Assembly: GCA_036571765.1 (NCBI GenBank)
Contig: BROE01000022.1
Coordinates: forward strand, 11,428,282-11,492,281
Source of the DNA: Plecoglossus altivelis
Lineage: Eukaryota; Chordata; Actinopteri; Osmeriformes; Plecoglossidae
Length of the DNA: 64,000 nucleotides
Direction: 5' to 3'
The number at the start of each line of letters is the position of its first letter. Positions within the stretch are counted from its first letter, which is position 1. The position numbers and the translations under genes were made by a program. This document shows positions 12,701 through 25,000 of the stretch, piece after piece. Below the pieces are notes generated by a model that worked only from the letters and a program-made list of their open reading frames with translations, was not told the origin of the DNA and made no database searches.

Positions 12701-13865
12701 GGCTCCGCAGCTTACTCAGAATGTCATGGCTGTGTGACATCATCGTCTTGGAGACACTCTCTTTCAAGCTGCCACACTCCTGATACGAAAGAGACGGTAG
12801 GATAGGGTTAGCACAGCCTGGCTAGTTGGAGACGGCCTGCTATGCCTTCACAATTTCTGGCTTTCAGAACCACAACATCAGCGTCTATGTGGCTGTGAGG
12901 TTCTCTTACCATGGTTCTCTGGCTCTGCTGTTTCTGGCAATCTGAGCACCCCAACACATAGTCTCTGATGTGGAAATACATCCCTGGGGAAAAATCATTA
13001 CAGGTCATCACCAGCATTATCATCACAAATCATAGTCATAAAAGTATACACATTACAGCAAGTGAGAGCGCTCTAAATCGAAATGCATTTGTGTAGCCCT
13101 TTTTACTTCACATATGCCCACAGAACTACACCTAAACCAACCAAAGCCCTCAAGGATTTCCTTATCAGTGCACCTCTGACTGAATGCCTGTACAGTTAGA
13201 CCGTTCCTAGTAAGTGGCGACTATCGGAGGGTTACTATTTCTTCATCTGGTCAGAGCTGCCTGTCCTAGGATGGAATCTCTCTTCATTAGAGTACACCTG
13301 AGCTTAACTAAAAAGCAGACAGAGAAAATAAAAAGGAAAGTCAGACCCAGAGATTAGCCTACCTATTCGTCTGATGTCTGCCAGGTATGGAATTCATGCA
13401 ACAGGTCTCTGAACTGTCTTGCTAAGACTAGATGCCTGATGTGGTTTGAAAACGAGGAGTCCTGACCACACTGTTATTAGTAAAACACTCCTTAACCGAT
13501 TGAAAAAGGAATCCAACCGAAGACTCACCGTCCCACCAGTAGTTTTCGGCGACGGCTTTATAGGTTTCCTCCAGGGAAAGGTGGCGCATGCCTGGCCGCC
13601 GCCGGTGAAAGGTGGAGATTGCCCCATGCCGTCGGTCCTGGTCTAAAACCTCCCGATAGTGGATGAATCCTTGCTCCAACTTCTTACGGTACTGCAGCCC
13701 GTCTATGATCTCAAAGTTGGGTGAACACGCCATCGACCCACTCCCAATCAAGTCACCAGTGTTGTCAGTCTCAATCATGAGCTCTCGCGCCCGGTCCGGC
13801 AAAGCTTTGGACAGACAGAGGGTATCATCATTCCTGTAATGAGTATAGGTGCAATCGCCGGCCAT
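9501..13865 (-). CDS. ZBTB11-like protein: HHCC zinc module, BTB, two C2H2 fingers
   Basis: Six coding exons: 13529-13865, 12910-12983, 12542-12779, 10403-12456, 9985-10224 and 9501-9602. All have GT-AG ends and matching phases, giving 1014 residues. The order is an integrase-type HHCC zinc-binding module (His87, His95, Cys125, Cys128, followed by Gln), a BTB/POZ domain at about 148-245 split by an intron, a long disordered linker (about 280-900), and C2H2 fingers at about 952-972 and 980-1000. The second finger spans the last intron. A C-x2-C without histidines lies near 1007 just before the stop. HHCC plus BTB plus C2H2 is the ZBTB11 architecture, but human ZBTB11 has about a dozen fingers. 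This is therefore a diverged relative or lineage-specific paralogue, probably a nuclear DNA-binding regulator. The linker carries six SUMO-consensus lysines. The ATG at 13863-13865 is the first in the exon frame. The name is uncertain; the structure is solid. Confidence 0.85.
9640..9716. repeat. (GA)n microsatellite in the last intron
   Basis: Imperfect GA/GGGA repeats sit just upstream, in the minus-strand sense, of the last exon of the BTB zinc-finger gene. On the transcribed strand they form a CT-rich tract close to the 3' splice site at 9602/9603, so they may supply part of its polypyrimidine tract. Confidence 0.8.
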
Positions 13866-16252
13866 TTTAACTTGCCTCTCTATCGAAGAAACTTTATACT
13901 ATTTGTGTCCGTCTTTTCCGCCGCCCAAAACCCGACAGAAAAAAACGGAATTCTTTCTGTAGCCTACCCCCCTTCACCTCCGCTGACTATACCGCTGGGA
14001 GCTACTTTGGCCAGAAGTTCTCAAGTGTCCTGACATGAACTCCACGTGTATCTGATGACAGCTATGGATGGTGAACAACATATATCAAATAAGCTTGTAA
14101 ACATCCAAATGTTGGAATAAGAAACTCGGTTCGATGACTGATTGATAAGGAGCTGCGCTTTCTTGCAATTTTCAATTCGTTTTAAAACATTGTCACAGAC
14201 TAACCCTAAACGATGACAATTAGCTACACAATTTAGGTGATGTGTATTCTGTGAAAGTTATTGGTGGCCTTACATCAATAAGCCCTATCTTGTCGTATAT
14301 AGACATATTGTAATTAGATATATTCAACATATTTGTTGTGGTCCATACATTTCAGGATTAGTATTATATGAATCACCCAGCACCATAATTAAGGGTATAG
14401 ATCCCTGAACCATGGTAATCCAGATACAAAATATGCATTTCTGATTCTGTAAGTAGCTAGGTTAATTATGGGTTGTAGATGGGCAGTGACAGCAGAAATG
14501 TTGCAGATTTAATTTGTTTCATGACAATTCAGATAGAGTCCCGTCTGTGTACGAAAAACATAACGTAGCCAAATAGAAACCGTAAAAGAGGAAAATGAGG
14601 GATATCGCGCCAAAGCTAGGCATTAACACGAGATACAATGTAACTGGTTACTTCCCAACGGGTTGCTAAATTTCAGATGTATTGCCAGAAATCATGACTA
14701 AGACAAGCAAACGATGCGACCAGTTGGTGCTTATTATCAATAGAGCACGTTGTCGGATGGCCAAATGACGACGACTCCCTTTACCTCTGGCGTAACTTCA
14801 GATTTATTTCACTGAAACTCGGAGTCCGAAACAACATGATGATGCAGCTATCTCCCCAGCATCGCGAGTTGAACGACCTAGCCTAGCGTGAGGCGAACTG
14901 GTGTCTTCCTAATCAAGCCCGAAGGATTTCAAAGACATAAGTGTCTAATCAAAAGCCCAACAATACCCTCATCTGAGGTATCCGACTCATTTCTTCTCTT
15001 TCATCTCTGCGCAAGGCCAGTCAGATGATCAAATAATCCAAATATTTAACTCGTAACCTTCTGTTGGTTACTAAATGACAACCTAACCCGTTCAATCACT
15101 CGCAGCCACATCCCCCTCCTTCCTTTACTGCCATTAGTAGACACTTTAGAGCGTTCCCAAACGACCTTCTGATTGGTCGTTGAAACTGCCAGTCAGACTT
15201 TTTTTTAACCCACATTATCAAGATCGGTTGTTGTTGTCAGTTTTGTCTCACTTGATGGTGCAGTCTTCTGTTAAGTTGACTAATAGGAAATACGATTGAA
15301 TAGTCTATTATAAAATCCTTTTCTCGTTGTTCATGATCTAGTATCACTCTCTAGTTTTCTTTTAACAACTTGGTTGCATGAAAACCTCGTGTTTTAACTG
15401 AAAAACAATGCTATACCCAGAGACTTAAGTTATAAAAATGTAAACCTTTAGTATAACCAATTACACCTATGTCTGGTGACATTTCATTGTGCTTCCATCA
15501 AACTGATAGTTAGAGACTAGTAATGCCAGCTCAATGTGATGATCACCAACTAAATGTGATGATCCTTAAAAGACAAAGACATTAAGAGGATAAGAAATAA
15601 TTCCAGAGCCTTACACTCCTACATTTGTATCAGTACTCAAATGGTTGGGTTTAAATTCATAGCATTAATCATTCTCAAAAGAAGTAGACTACAAAGACAA
15701 AATTGTATACTCTGTGCACCATTCTTGCCCCGCCATTCAATGACATTTTCTTATGAAACCATTACAAATGAAAAAAATCAACAAATGAGAAAGCACATTA
15801 GTTATCACAAGTATTACTGTATTGAATTATTATATAAATCTGCAATTACCTATAAAAGACAGTTCAGAATAAGGCATCGTTACCAGTGGCAGGATTCTAT
15901 ATGTCTGAAAGGAGATGCTGTCCTTCAGACTGTAGTCACACAAGTGTGTAGTCAGGTAGCTTTACGTATCAGTAACAGCCACATGGCAACACAGAGACTT
16001 CTAAATGGGCTTAGAGGGGAGAGAAGTTTCAGTCTTGCTGAGTTTGAAAATACAACTAAGAAAATGTTAACCTGGATTGTTGAGTGCCAGTTAAAGTGTG
16101 TGTGTAAGGGGGAGGGGGGGAAGAGAGTAAATGAATGTGGGACAGATGGCCAACTTTGCTCAGTGTGTGTGTGCGAGTAGGCTGCCGACACCAGGATTGT
16201 TGCTGTCCTGCACTCATGTTGGTCAAAAGGAGTCCGTGCAGGGGAAATGGTC
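13866..16252. other. Intergenic: BTB gene promoter side and chaf1b 3' flank
   Basis: No coding region is supported here. The part next to 13866 should hold the 5' UTR and promoter of the BTB zinc-finger gene (minus strand). A CCAAT box in minus orientation is readable as 'attgg' at about 15172-15176, with no clear TATA. The part next to 16252 is the 3' UTR and downstream flank of chaf1b. The 179-codon plus-strand frame at 15641-16180 shows no recognisable protein character and runs antisense to that flank. Confidence 0.5.
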
Positions 16253-19200
16253 TTAATGCTGGGGGGAGCTGGTCTTGGGGCGTTTGGAGTCAGGCGGCTG
16301 GAAGGCAGGGTCTGAGGAGGGAGAGGGACGCTCTGAAGGAGAGACAGGAGAACTTAGTACAGGAATCTAGAGGCTGAGCATTGCTTTGTGAAGACATGAA
16401 CCAGTAAAGCAGATCATTATGCAGGGGCTATAATTCATCCATGTCCAAAGTGCATGCAATCTTCATTCTCATCTGTAGCAATTCAGCATTCAGTTTACAT
16501 TTATTTTCTACTTCTAATGACTTATCCTTTCGAGTTGCAATTACAGCTGTTACATGTATTTCATGTTGCCAAATGCAAGAACTATGCATAGTAGTTAGCA
16601 TTTTCTTATAACAAAGAAAACAGTGATGTAAATGAAGTGATTTGTCTACACCTATCTGGCCCTGGTCTGAAAGTTCTGGGCTGACCTCTGTGTTTTTAGA
16701 GGGAAATACTGACCGTGTCTGGCTTTCTCATTGGAGGAGAGTGTGCTGAATTGCTGACTGGCGGCTTGAGAGCCAGTGACCACTGGAGTCAAGGATATAC
16801 GCCTGAAAACAGGTAGTGACAGTAAGTTTACCCTTGAAGTGTTCTTTGTTTTTTTTGTGTGCATCCAACAGCTTGTGTCCTTTGTCTACAGAGAGTAATC
16901 TCCAGCCCAACACAAGGGAGAATGTGCCACTAAACAACTTGAACGTTCCAAGTTTGTCATGAATGAACAGGCCTTTAGTTTTCAGCAGATGGAAGAAGAT
17001 TAGTAAGTTTTATGCTTACTGTTTTGAGGTTCATCTTAACATTACATTTACCTCTCCTACTCATTACCTTCTATATTATACATCTACGATGCACTATTTT
17101 ACATATATAGAGACAACTATTTATGTGCACCATCTCACACAGACCGCCTGCAATCGCTTAAAGCTCTTACCTGGGTATGGGTCCTTTCGGGGTGGTGGTC
17201 TTTGGGGTGCTGGGCCCTGCAGTGTTTCTACAGCTGCTGCTGAGTTTGGGGGTGGAGGGGGTGAGTGGGATGAGATGGGGCTGGGCTGTGGACAAGCTAG
17301 TCGGTGTGAGGCTCATCTGGGGCGTTGAGGGAGCGCTGGTGCTGCCTGCCTCGGGGGTGGAGGTCTGGGGTTTGGGCGTGGCAGGTTTACTCCAGGCCTC
17401 CAGGGTACTGAGGGTGATCCTCCGTGGCTGGGGCTTGGTCTTGGCAACCTGGACGGTCTTCTCTCCGCCAGCCAGTGGAGCAGGGGGGCAGGTCTGAGAG
17501 GTGAGGGGTGTGATAGGGCTGGAGGTGGGAGCTCCACCTGCAGGAGCAGCGGCCCTGGGAGTCGCTTCTGTGCTTTGGGACACAGGGGACGCCAGCATCC
17601 GGCCTGCTACTGCTGCCTTCTTGCCCTTTTTCTCCAGGCTGTTGCCTGGGGCAAAAACCTCCAGGGGAGGGGGCTCTTTCAAAGGGGTGCCCAGCTCTCC
17701 AGGGGAGAAGGACAGAAAGGAGCAGTAGCCATCCGTAGATGACACGGCCAGGAAGGAGCCATCTCCAGACCTGGACAGGGCATAGAACAACCATCTGTAT
17801 TCCCCCTGGATGGAACTACGGAATGTAACTGAATCAGCGATAATAACGACTAGAAAATGTTGTGAACCATGTTCTGTTCCACCGATGGAAATAGTATTAA
17901 TTAACAGTTCATGCGTGTGTGTGTGTGTGTATCATACCAGGTGAAGATGCTGGTCTATGACGTGTGTGTGTGTGCATTACCAGGTAAGGTCGCTGAGAGT
18001 GTGGTAGTGGATGTTAGAGATCAGGCCAAAGGGGAGGGTCTGCTGCGTGTCGTACAGGAAGATACTATCCTCTGATGCCACGGCAAATACCAGTCGGTAT
18101 GGCAACTGGAATGTGTTGGGGAGAGGCTGCTGAGAGCCATCTGCATGGAAAATTGACAGACAGACAGACAGACATGGAAAACTAATGAAGGAAATTAAGC
18201 TTTTATGGTCTGGGATGCAGTATTCTCAGCTAGTACACACTCACACGTGGGTGAGTTTGTCATGGTAACATGCATGTCCCTACCCTCGCCCTTCTTGGTC
18301 CTCAGTTCAAAGTACACAGGACAGCAGCGGACAGCCAGGGTGGCCTTGGCAGGGCAGGGCAGGTGAGCTATAGGCCTAGAAAACACATCCACGTTCCAGA
18401 CTGTCAGTGCAGCAAGCTCAACATGAGTCCCTCATCACATGATGAGTTATCACTAGACGACTTTGGGTAGTGATGATGAATAGGTGATGGATAAACGAGC
18501 TGTGTTTACCTCTTGAGGTTCTTCCTAGAGAAGACATAGGTTGTGTTGGACACATTCTCCCCTGCCTCCACACATCCAGCTGATGGGAGAGATGTCGGTG
18601 GGGGCAAGTTAATGACTTGCTCTTAATCCTGGTGCGCGACACCACAGAATGTCATGACTTCTTGTTTGAGGTAACTGGCCAGAAAAATGCCATCTGAGTT
18701 TGTACCTGGGGCGAGCAGGAAGGATCCGTCCGGCGTAAACGTGAGGCGTCTAAAGAACGACCTCATGCTGTCATCATGGAACATTCTGTAGTTTTTCACC
18801 TGGGCACAGACAAAGTATGGGATTCATATTCTGTATACAACAGAATAGGGACTGTGTATTGTTCGATTGTGTCCTAATGACAGACCTCTCCTTCTCCAGC
18901 TGATCCAGAACTCAGCTTACTGACACTAAAGACCTTCTTCCTGGTCTGGGTACTGTACACACGCATTACTCTGACACAGGGAGACAGAAAGGGAGGGTGG
19001 AGGGTCAGGGTGAAAAGGTTCAAAAAGAAAGACAAACTGTATTTTGTAAGGTTAAATACTTTGTTGAAGAGGGCAGAACTGCCATGCTAATTTACTGTTA
19101 TTTTTGATGTTGGTGGTGCTGGCAAAGATACAAGTACATACAGGAGGCAACATTGAGAAGCCCACCAGGAGAAGAGAAGGTGGTGACAACATCTTGCCCT

Positions 19201-20303
19201 ACCTGTCACAGCTTAGCGTAGCAACATACTGGCCCAGGGGATCCCAAGCCACCCCCTGGACATAGCTCTTATGGTCATTAAAGATGCAAAGCTTCTGACC
19301 TGGAAAACATACAGGCTCGTTACCATTCATACGCAGACTCAGACTGGAGAAAGAGACAAAAGAAAGATAGAAAGAGAGAGGGACACACACACACACCTTT
19401 GTTGACATCCCACATGATAGCAGTGTTGTCCACAGATCCAGACACCAAGTGGTTTGAGTCTCTGGTCCAGGAGATGTCATATACATCTTCTATGTGGCCC
19501 CTAAACACACACACGCACGCACGCAATGTCAGTAGGCTTATGGTCACTAGCTATACCATAAATGCCCGTTTTGGCTGGGCAAGAGCTCACCGCAGGGTCT
19601 TGACCACAGTCCAACACTCTTTGTTAAGCTGAGCATCCTCCTCCTCCTGGAAGCACGGAGGCTGTTCAGATTCCTTACTGTCATTGAGTTTCCACAGCAG
19701 GATAGCTGCGTCTGCAAACACAAAACAGGCAAGGAGGAGGGTGGACACACGCCGATTTTATTGTAGCCACACAAGCAGACAATGCTGTCAACGTTTGCAG
19801 CATAACATCACTGATGTTCCTAATATACCGTCTCCCCCTGACGCCAGCAGCTCTCCGCTGGGGCTGAAGCGAACCACGTTGACAGCCTTGGTGTGTCTGG
19901 CCAAGTTGGACAAAAAGTCCACAACCGCCCGCCCATCAGGACCAGTCTCAACACGCCACAGCTGATCGACCACAGAAAAAGACATCTCGTTATTGCTATT
20001 CTGCTAGCCAAAATACATCCGTGAGAAAAAAAGAGTCCAGGTTATTATTCATCTACCAGTATTATTTATAGGACTGAGAGTCTGTGATTGAGACGGTCGA
20101 CAGGGGTTATATCAAAGCCAGGGAATAGGAGTCTGTGGATGAAGTGAATGAGAGATAGGGGCGAGGGGGCTACTTACTCTGACAGTGGTGTCAACTCCGG
20201 CGGTAGCCAGCCGGTTTACGCGTCCCTCTGAGCTGTGTTGAAAGTCAAGACTGTAGACCGGCTCCTTGTTGTGCCACGCGATTTCACATGTAATCACCTT
20301 CAT
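16253..20303 (-). CDS. chaf1b: Chromatin assembly factor 1 subunit B (CAF-1 p60)
   Basis: CAF-1 p60 works with p150 and RBBP4 to deposit H3-H4 on newly replicated DNA behind PCNA. Thirteen coding exons: 20178-20303, 19829-19961, 19591-19711, 19397-19500, 19203-19299, 18886-18970, 18706-18799, 18510-18579, 18284-18375, 17981-18140, 17171-17770, 16714-16802, 16253-16332. They give 616 residues in phase. The N terminus (MKVITCEIAWHN) is that of CHAF1B. WD40 repeats fill about residues 1-385 (for example DVYDISW, VDNTAIMWDV, YVQGVAWDPLGQYVAT). The Pro/Ser/Thr-rich tail has two ASF1-binding B-domain-like motifs, RRITLSTLEAW near 476 and RRISLTP near 561; the second is created across an exon junction. 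It ends with a basic KRPK segment. Human CHAF1B is 559 residues; the extra length is in the tail. Nothing is broken. Confidence 0.96.
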
Positions 20304-20759
20304 CCTACAATCAGTCCAGAAAGACAAACATGTACGACGACTGGATGACTTGAGTAGGGCGATAGGTTTGCTTCAGAAATGAATGCACTGCCAGCTAGAG
20401 TGGAGACAACTATTGGGGACCACCGCTACAGCAAGACTGTGGGCTCTCTTTCTGTTATTGCTTAGATCAGCGGGTAAGAAGTTGTTGATAGTCCAGGTTG
20501 ACCAGTAAAATGGACGCTTAACCTCAGCTAAGTACACAAATACGCAACCCTTATGTTACATTTGGCTTTGTAACAACCCTAATCTGTCGCGTTAGCTGTT
20601 TGTTCCCAGCTAATAGCTACTGTACTAGCTGGTTAATTCACCAAACTAGTCTAGGCTACCTAGCTAGCTCTACAGAAATTCCACAGTCGAGTGCGTAAGT
20701 ATCTCAAATAAATAACTGCATTTTACAGGAGTAAGAAATGTATACGTGCAGGCTAGTAC

Positions 20760-20860
20760 CTGTGATTCCCGTACTTTCGCTACTGCTTAATTGTTCTTCG
20801 TCCTTCACTGACAGTATACACCACCGGTGAGGCAACTTGTAGCTAGAACACTCAATTTCC
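20760..20860 (-). other. chaf1b: Candidate non-coding first exon of chaf1b
   Basis: The first coding exon begins with a 3' splice site (TTGTAG) one base before the ATG, so the mRNA needs an upstream non-coding exon. A good minus-strand donor, CACAG followed by GTACTAG, lies at 20759/20760 about 450 bp upstream, next to the promoter-like motifs. The exon's 5' end is a guess. Confidence 0.45.
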
Positions 20861-20875
20861 CGCGTACAATTCACC

Positions 20876-20965
20876 CAAAACTTCCGGTAGTGCCAAGTAC
20901 GCGCTCTCTTGCTTCGATTGGACAACGCAAGAGACGCATATTTTAGAGACTGCAGTCTTCCGGGT
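20876..20965 (-). promoter_or_regulatory. chaf1b: Likely chaf1b promoter (ETS and CCAAT motifs, no TATA)
   Basis: On the minus strand there is an ETS-type CCGGAAG at about 20881-20887, a CCAAT box (plus-strand 'attgg') at 20917-20921, and a second CCGGAAG at about 20957-20963. No TATA box is visible. This combination is typical of cell-cycle and housekeeping promoters, which fits a replication-coupled chromatin factor. The placement is an inference from motifs and the predicted first exon. Confidence 0.45.
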
Positions 20966-21023
20966 GGCCGGAGTTTTGTCCACTCATATAAAAGAAAAAG
21001 CAGCTAGACCGATTTGTCATGAG

Positions 21024-21029
21024 TTTATT
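21024..21029 (-). terminator. morc3: Candidate morc3 polyadenylation signal
   Basis: A canonical AATAAA on the minus strand lies about 1.05 kb after the morc3 stop. It leaves only about 100 bp before the chaf1b promoter motifs. Another AATAAA (plus 'tttatt') near 21225 is an alternative. Confidence 0.4.
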
Positions 21030-22083
21030 GCTGAAGGTAACTCACAATTTGTGCTTGTCCAGAAGTGCGGTTTAGAATAAATAGATTAAGATAAAGATAA
21101 AATAAGATAGAAAATTCAGCAGACCCAATAGCATTTCTACAACAGAAACTACCAGCAGTATTCTCAGAAACACAAAATATAAAATAAAAAATGTAAGTAT
21201 GGAAGGAGGTGCATTAATGAAAATTTATTTTTAAAAAGTTTGATCTCTTTGTTTTGCATAACAACACAATTAACTTAACAATTTAGCCCAATATTGAACA
21301 TTTTGTAAACATCCTCTTATCCAGAGACTTTTTTCTGGTGTACATTAACAATGTACCAGAGCCTTGGCAATTTGCTCAAAGGAATGACACATTGTGTGAT
21401 AAACTGATCAGATGGTGTAGATGTTCAACAAGTAAAATTATTTTAGAATGATCGAAAAATCTATTTTATAAGAGCTGCATCACAGGTACTGCATGTTTAG
21501 TCCAGGAACTGACATCTTAATTACAGACAGCATCACAGGCATTGATTAATTGCTGCTAGTATAATCTGATGTGTCAAGCACAGGGTGTCCAGACAGTGTC
21601 CAGACTATTTTAACCAGGGGTGGTCCAAGTGGGGCACTGGGTTATGCAGGGGTGGCATTAAGTTTGAGCATGAGAAAACGCGTCTGAATAGTATTCCTTT
21701 ACCATTTGTGTCCATTACCAACAGCATTACTAACAACTTACAGCATTTGACATTCGTTTATGTGTTTGAAGTTGAATTTAAAAGATATATAGACTTACCA
21801 ATCACAAATCAACAGAGTGGCACCATACAAATATAATATAAATCTTCCATAATTTAAAGTCATTCAAATATAAGTCAGAAAACGTTCAGGGTAATAGCAC
21901 CCACTGACATCTCCCCGTAAAATTATGAAACTAGCCTTAAGAGCGCAGGGAATCGGCTGATGCAAGCTACATTTAATAAACAGTGTACCTGTTAAATTGA
22001 ACAATCGTACAACAGAGGAAGTCTGTAATAGAAAGTCTGATCTGTTTCCATGTTGGCAAATGCTTGTTTGACATCTACTTTCT
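21030..22083 (-). other. morc3 3' UTR and flank
   Basis: AT-rich sequence with no coding potential, between the morc3 stop codon and its most likely poly(A) signal. Short open frames here have no protein-like features. Confidence 0.45.
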
Positions 22084-25000
22084 CTAGTTCCCGTCTCCCC
22101 CTGCAGCATCGGCCTCCACAGTAGGAAGGACGTTTTCCAGGATTCCATCTATGACATCACAATCATAATCGATCTGGTGCAGTTTCACATAAGGCACAAA
22201 GGAGACCAGGAGGCGACCCACATTCCTTCGCAGATCCCTCAACCTGCGGAGACAGAACACATATAAATGTTTCATATTCAAGCATTAAATATCCAAATAC
22301 AAAGGTATAAAGGTCTTCTCATATCTGGCTTTTGACTATATATACAAATCTAGGAAAGACGCATCCCTTCTACATTTCATATGCCCCACCTTCCAGCCAT
22401 CTCAAATCTAGAAGCCTCTCCCTCTTTTTCTCCACTTGGGCGTGCCACTCCATCCTGGCTACCCCCAGGCCCAGTAGCCTGTCTTTTGGCAAGAGCAGCT
22501 TTAACCCTCTCAAACTCCTGTCTCATTTCTTTGAGGTCCTTTTGCAGATGTTCACACTGGGAAACCAAGTCAGTGTTCTTCACCTGCAGACACTCCACCT
22601 AGAGACAGAACAGAACATAAAGATGCTGGAGGAGAGAAGCATAGGTTGTGTGAATACAATCACTGGTTCAACTGAATTCCATTTTTATTTTGCGCACATG
22701 GAGTAGCCTAACAGGTTATCAGACACCGACTTTTCCAATGTTGAAGCATAAAATTGACTGATTATAAATCATATTGGCCAATCTGTGGGGATGCCCGGAA
22801 GTAGGGACAAATTAAGTCAAATTGAGGTCTGGGCTGCATCAGTACAGCTGTATGGTGACATGACTAGTTTCAGAAAGAAGCAACACAAGTAAGAAACAAC
22901 ACAATCCTGAGTTACAGAATAGTGAGGAGACTAAGGGTGCTGCCAGGATTCAGGAGCAAAACCCCACAGAACGGAAAACTGGAGGCAGGAACTCGGGTCT
23001 CCTTGTCTGAGTATCGTGTCCTCCTCCAGAAAGGCAACAGAGAGAGCAAGTTAAGCTGACCGCACACTGATAATGAGCATGTACACAAGGCTCCCTCTTT
23101 GAAAGGGGAAGGAAGTGGGAGAAGTATGGGACAACATTGGGAAATGGGATTATGAAGGGAGGGAGAAATTCCTTGTATTGACTATATGAATGTGCTCAAT
23201 TTTAGGAATCTTGCTTTTTCTGTCTTCTTCTATCGACTACTTCATTACTGAATAAACCATCAAGTTGCCTTGATTCTGAAAGACATTGCACTTGAACCTT
23301 TTATTTCGACCCAAAACCCTTACGATGAACGAAAATATCAGACACGTACTCAACGCATCAACACGGTCAATCGCTCCTGATAGCCCTCACCTGTTTTTTA
23401 AACTCATCTCTCTCGTTGTTTCTCTGGTCCAGGGTTTGTAGCAGTTGGTCCACATGCAGGGCCATCTCGTCGCTCACTCCACACGGCTCTTCAGCACTGG
23501 GACTGACAGCTAACTTGGCTTCCTTCCCCAGCCTCAATTGTTCTGCCTCTTGCTTGGCCTGTTCGTACAAATGCTTATAGTACTGCACATCTCTCCCTGC
23601 CTCCCCTTCCCCTCCATGTCTGTCTGCATGGCTGGGTTGATGAGCGTGCTCTGTCTTAGCATGGTTCTGGAGTTGCTGCAGTCTGCTCTCCATCTCCTGT
23701 AACTTGGCGGTCAGCTGCTCGACCTGCTCCCTGTGGAAGGTGGAAAGGTCTGATAAAGATGTGTACACACACACACACGCACACAGACAGACACGCATGC
23801 CTACCTGTAGGAGTCTCTCTCCTGGGCTACGCCTTGCATGAGCTCCATTAGCTGGTCCTGCTGGTTCTGTGCCTCGGTTGTGCTGAACTGTGGCTCTGGT
23901 CTGGATGGACCTGAACACACTCCATCACCCAGGTCTCCATCCTCTCTGGTGTGAGTTGCATTGTTGGTAATTGCTCTGGCATCTCCGTTGACCTTTGTAC
24001 ACGGCCGCTGTCCTCTCTCCTCCTGCCCTCGCTTGTCTTCCTGTCGGAATGTCCCGGGCTCCTCCTTATAATCTCTCTCAGCCTCTTGCTTTATCTGGCT
24101 CTCAAACTGCTCCTGCTCCTCTTTCACTCTGGTCAGACTCTCTGTCTGAACTGTGACGCTTGCGTGTAGGAGCTGGTGCATTTGGGTCGGTGGAAGGGAA
24201 TGGTTGGCTCCTGTAGGAACGCTGGGATTTGATCCCATGGTGGCAATATCAGGGAGCAGGTCCATGGTAGTGATACCGGCAAATTGGTCACGAGTGATAT
24301 TGTTCTCCAGAATGCTGTCAGAGTCATCGTCACTGTTCAAACTTGACGAGTAACATTCTATAGCTGGCAGTGAAGTGTTGCCATGGCTTTCTTCTAGTCT
24401 GGCTTTTTTTATTTCATTAGCCAAGGATTTTGGCAGACTCCTTTTTTGCCTAGACAGAGAGGAGGCAGAGAAGACAGAAAGACAAATTAAAAACCATGCA
24501 TAGGTGTTGCTTTTATAGCCAGTGACATTAATGTGTTGGAGGATGGTACAGCTGGCGTATCATGTAGTTAGCTTTATAAACAAACAACATGAGCACTCTG
24601 ACAGGGACAACAATTAAAACATACATTTCACAATGTCTGTGTCCTACTGTGAATAACGTGGGTTTATGCAATCAACAAATCACTGAATTCTGTTTTCATG
24701 TCAATTTTACACAGCTTTGCAATTTTTTTGGAACTTCAGATTCATCCAGCTTATACCTGTGCTCTTGCTTGAAACATCGGATAAAACTTTTTTTTCTAAT
24801 CTTTTTACAGTCAGGTAGAAGACGTAAATAAAACAGTCTTTCTCTTAGATTATAATCAAACTACTTAATCTCCATCCATCATCTGTCTCCGTAACTAGAT
24901 CGGATAGTTCACTGACTAACTGACTGTCTTGAGGTGACTGTTCATGCGCAGCCTACTCTACAGATTGCACTGAGCCGGACTGTATGGCCCACTCTGGCTG

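Noticed and set aside
15641..16180. 179-codon plus-strand open frame in the chaf1b 3' flank
   Set aside because: No recognisable domain, antisense to the 3' flank, and composition like random AT-rich translation.
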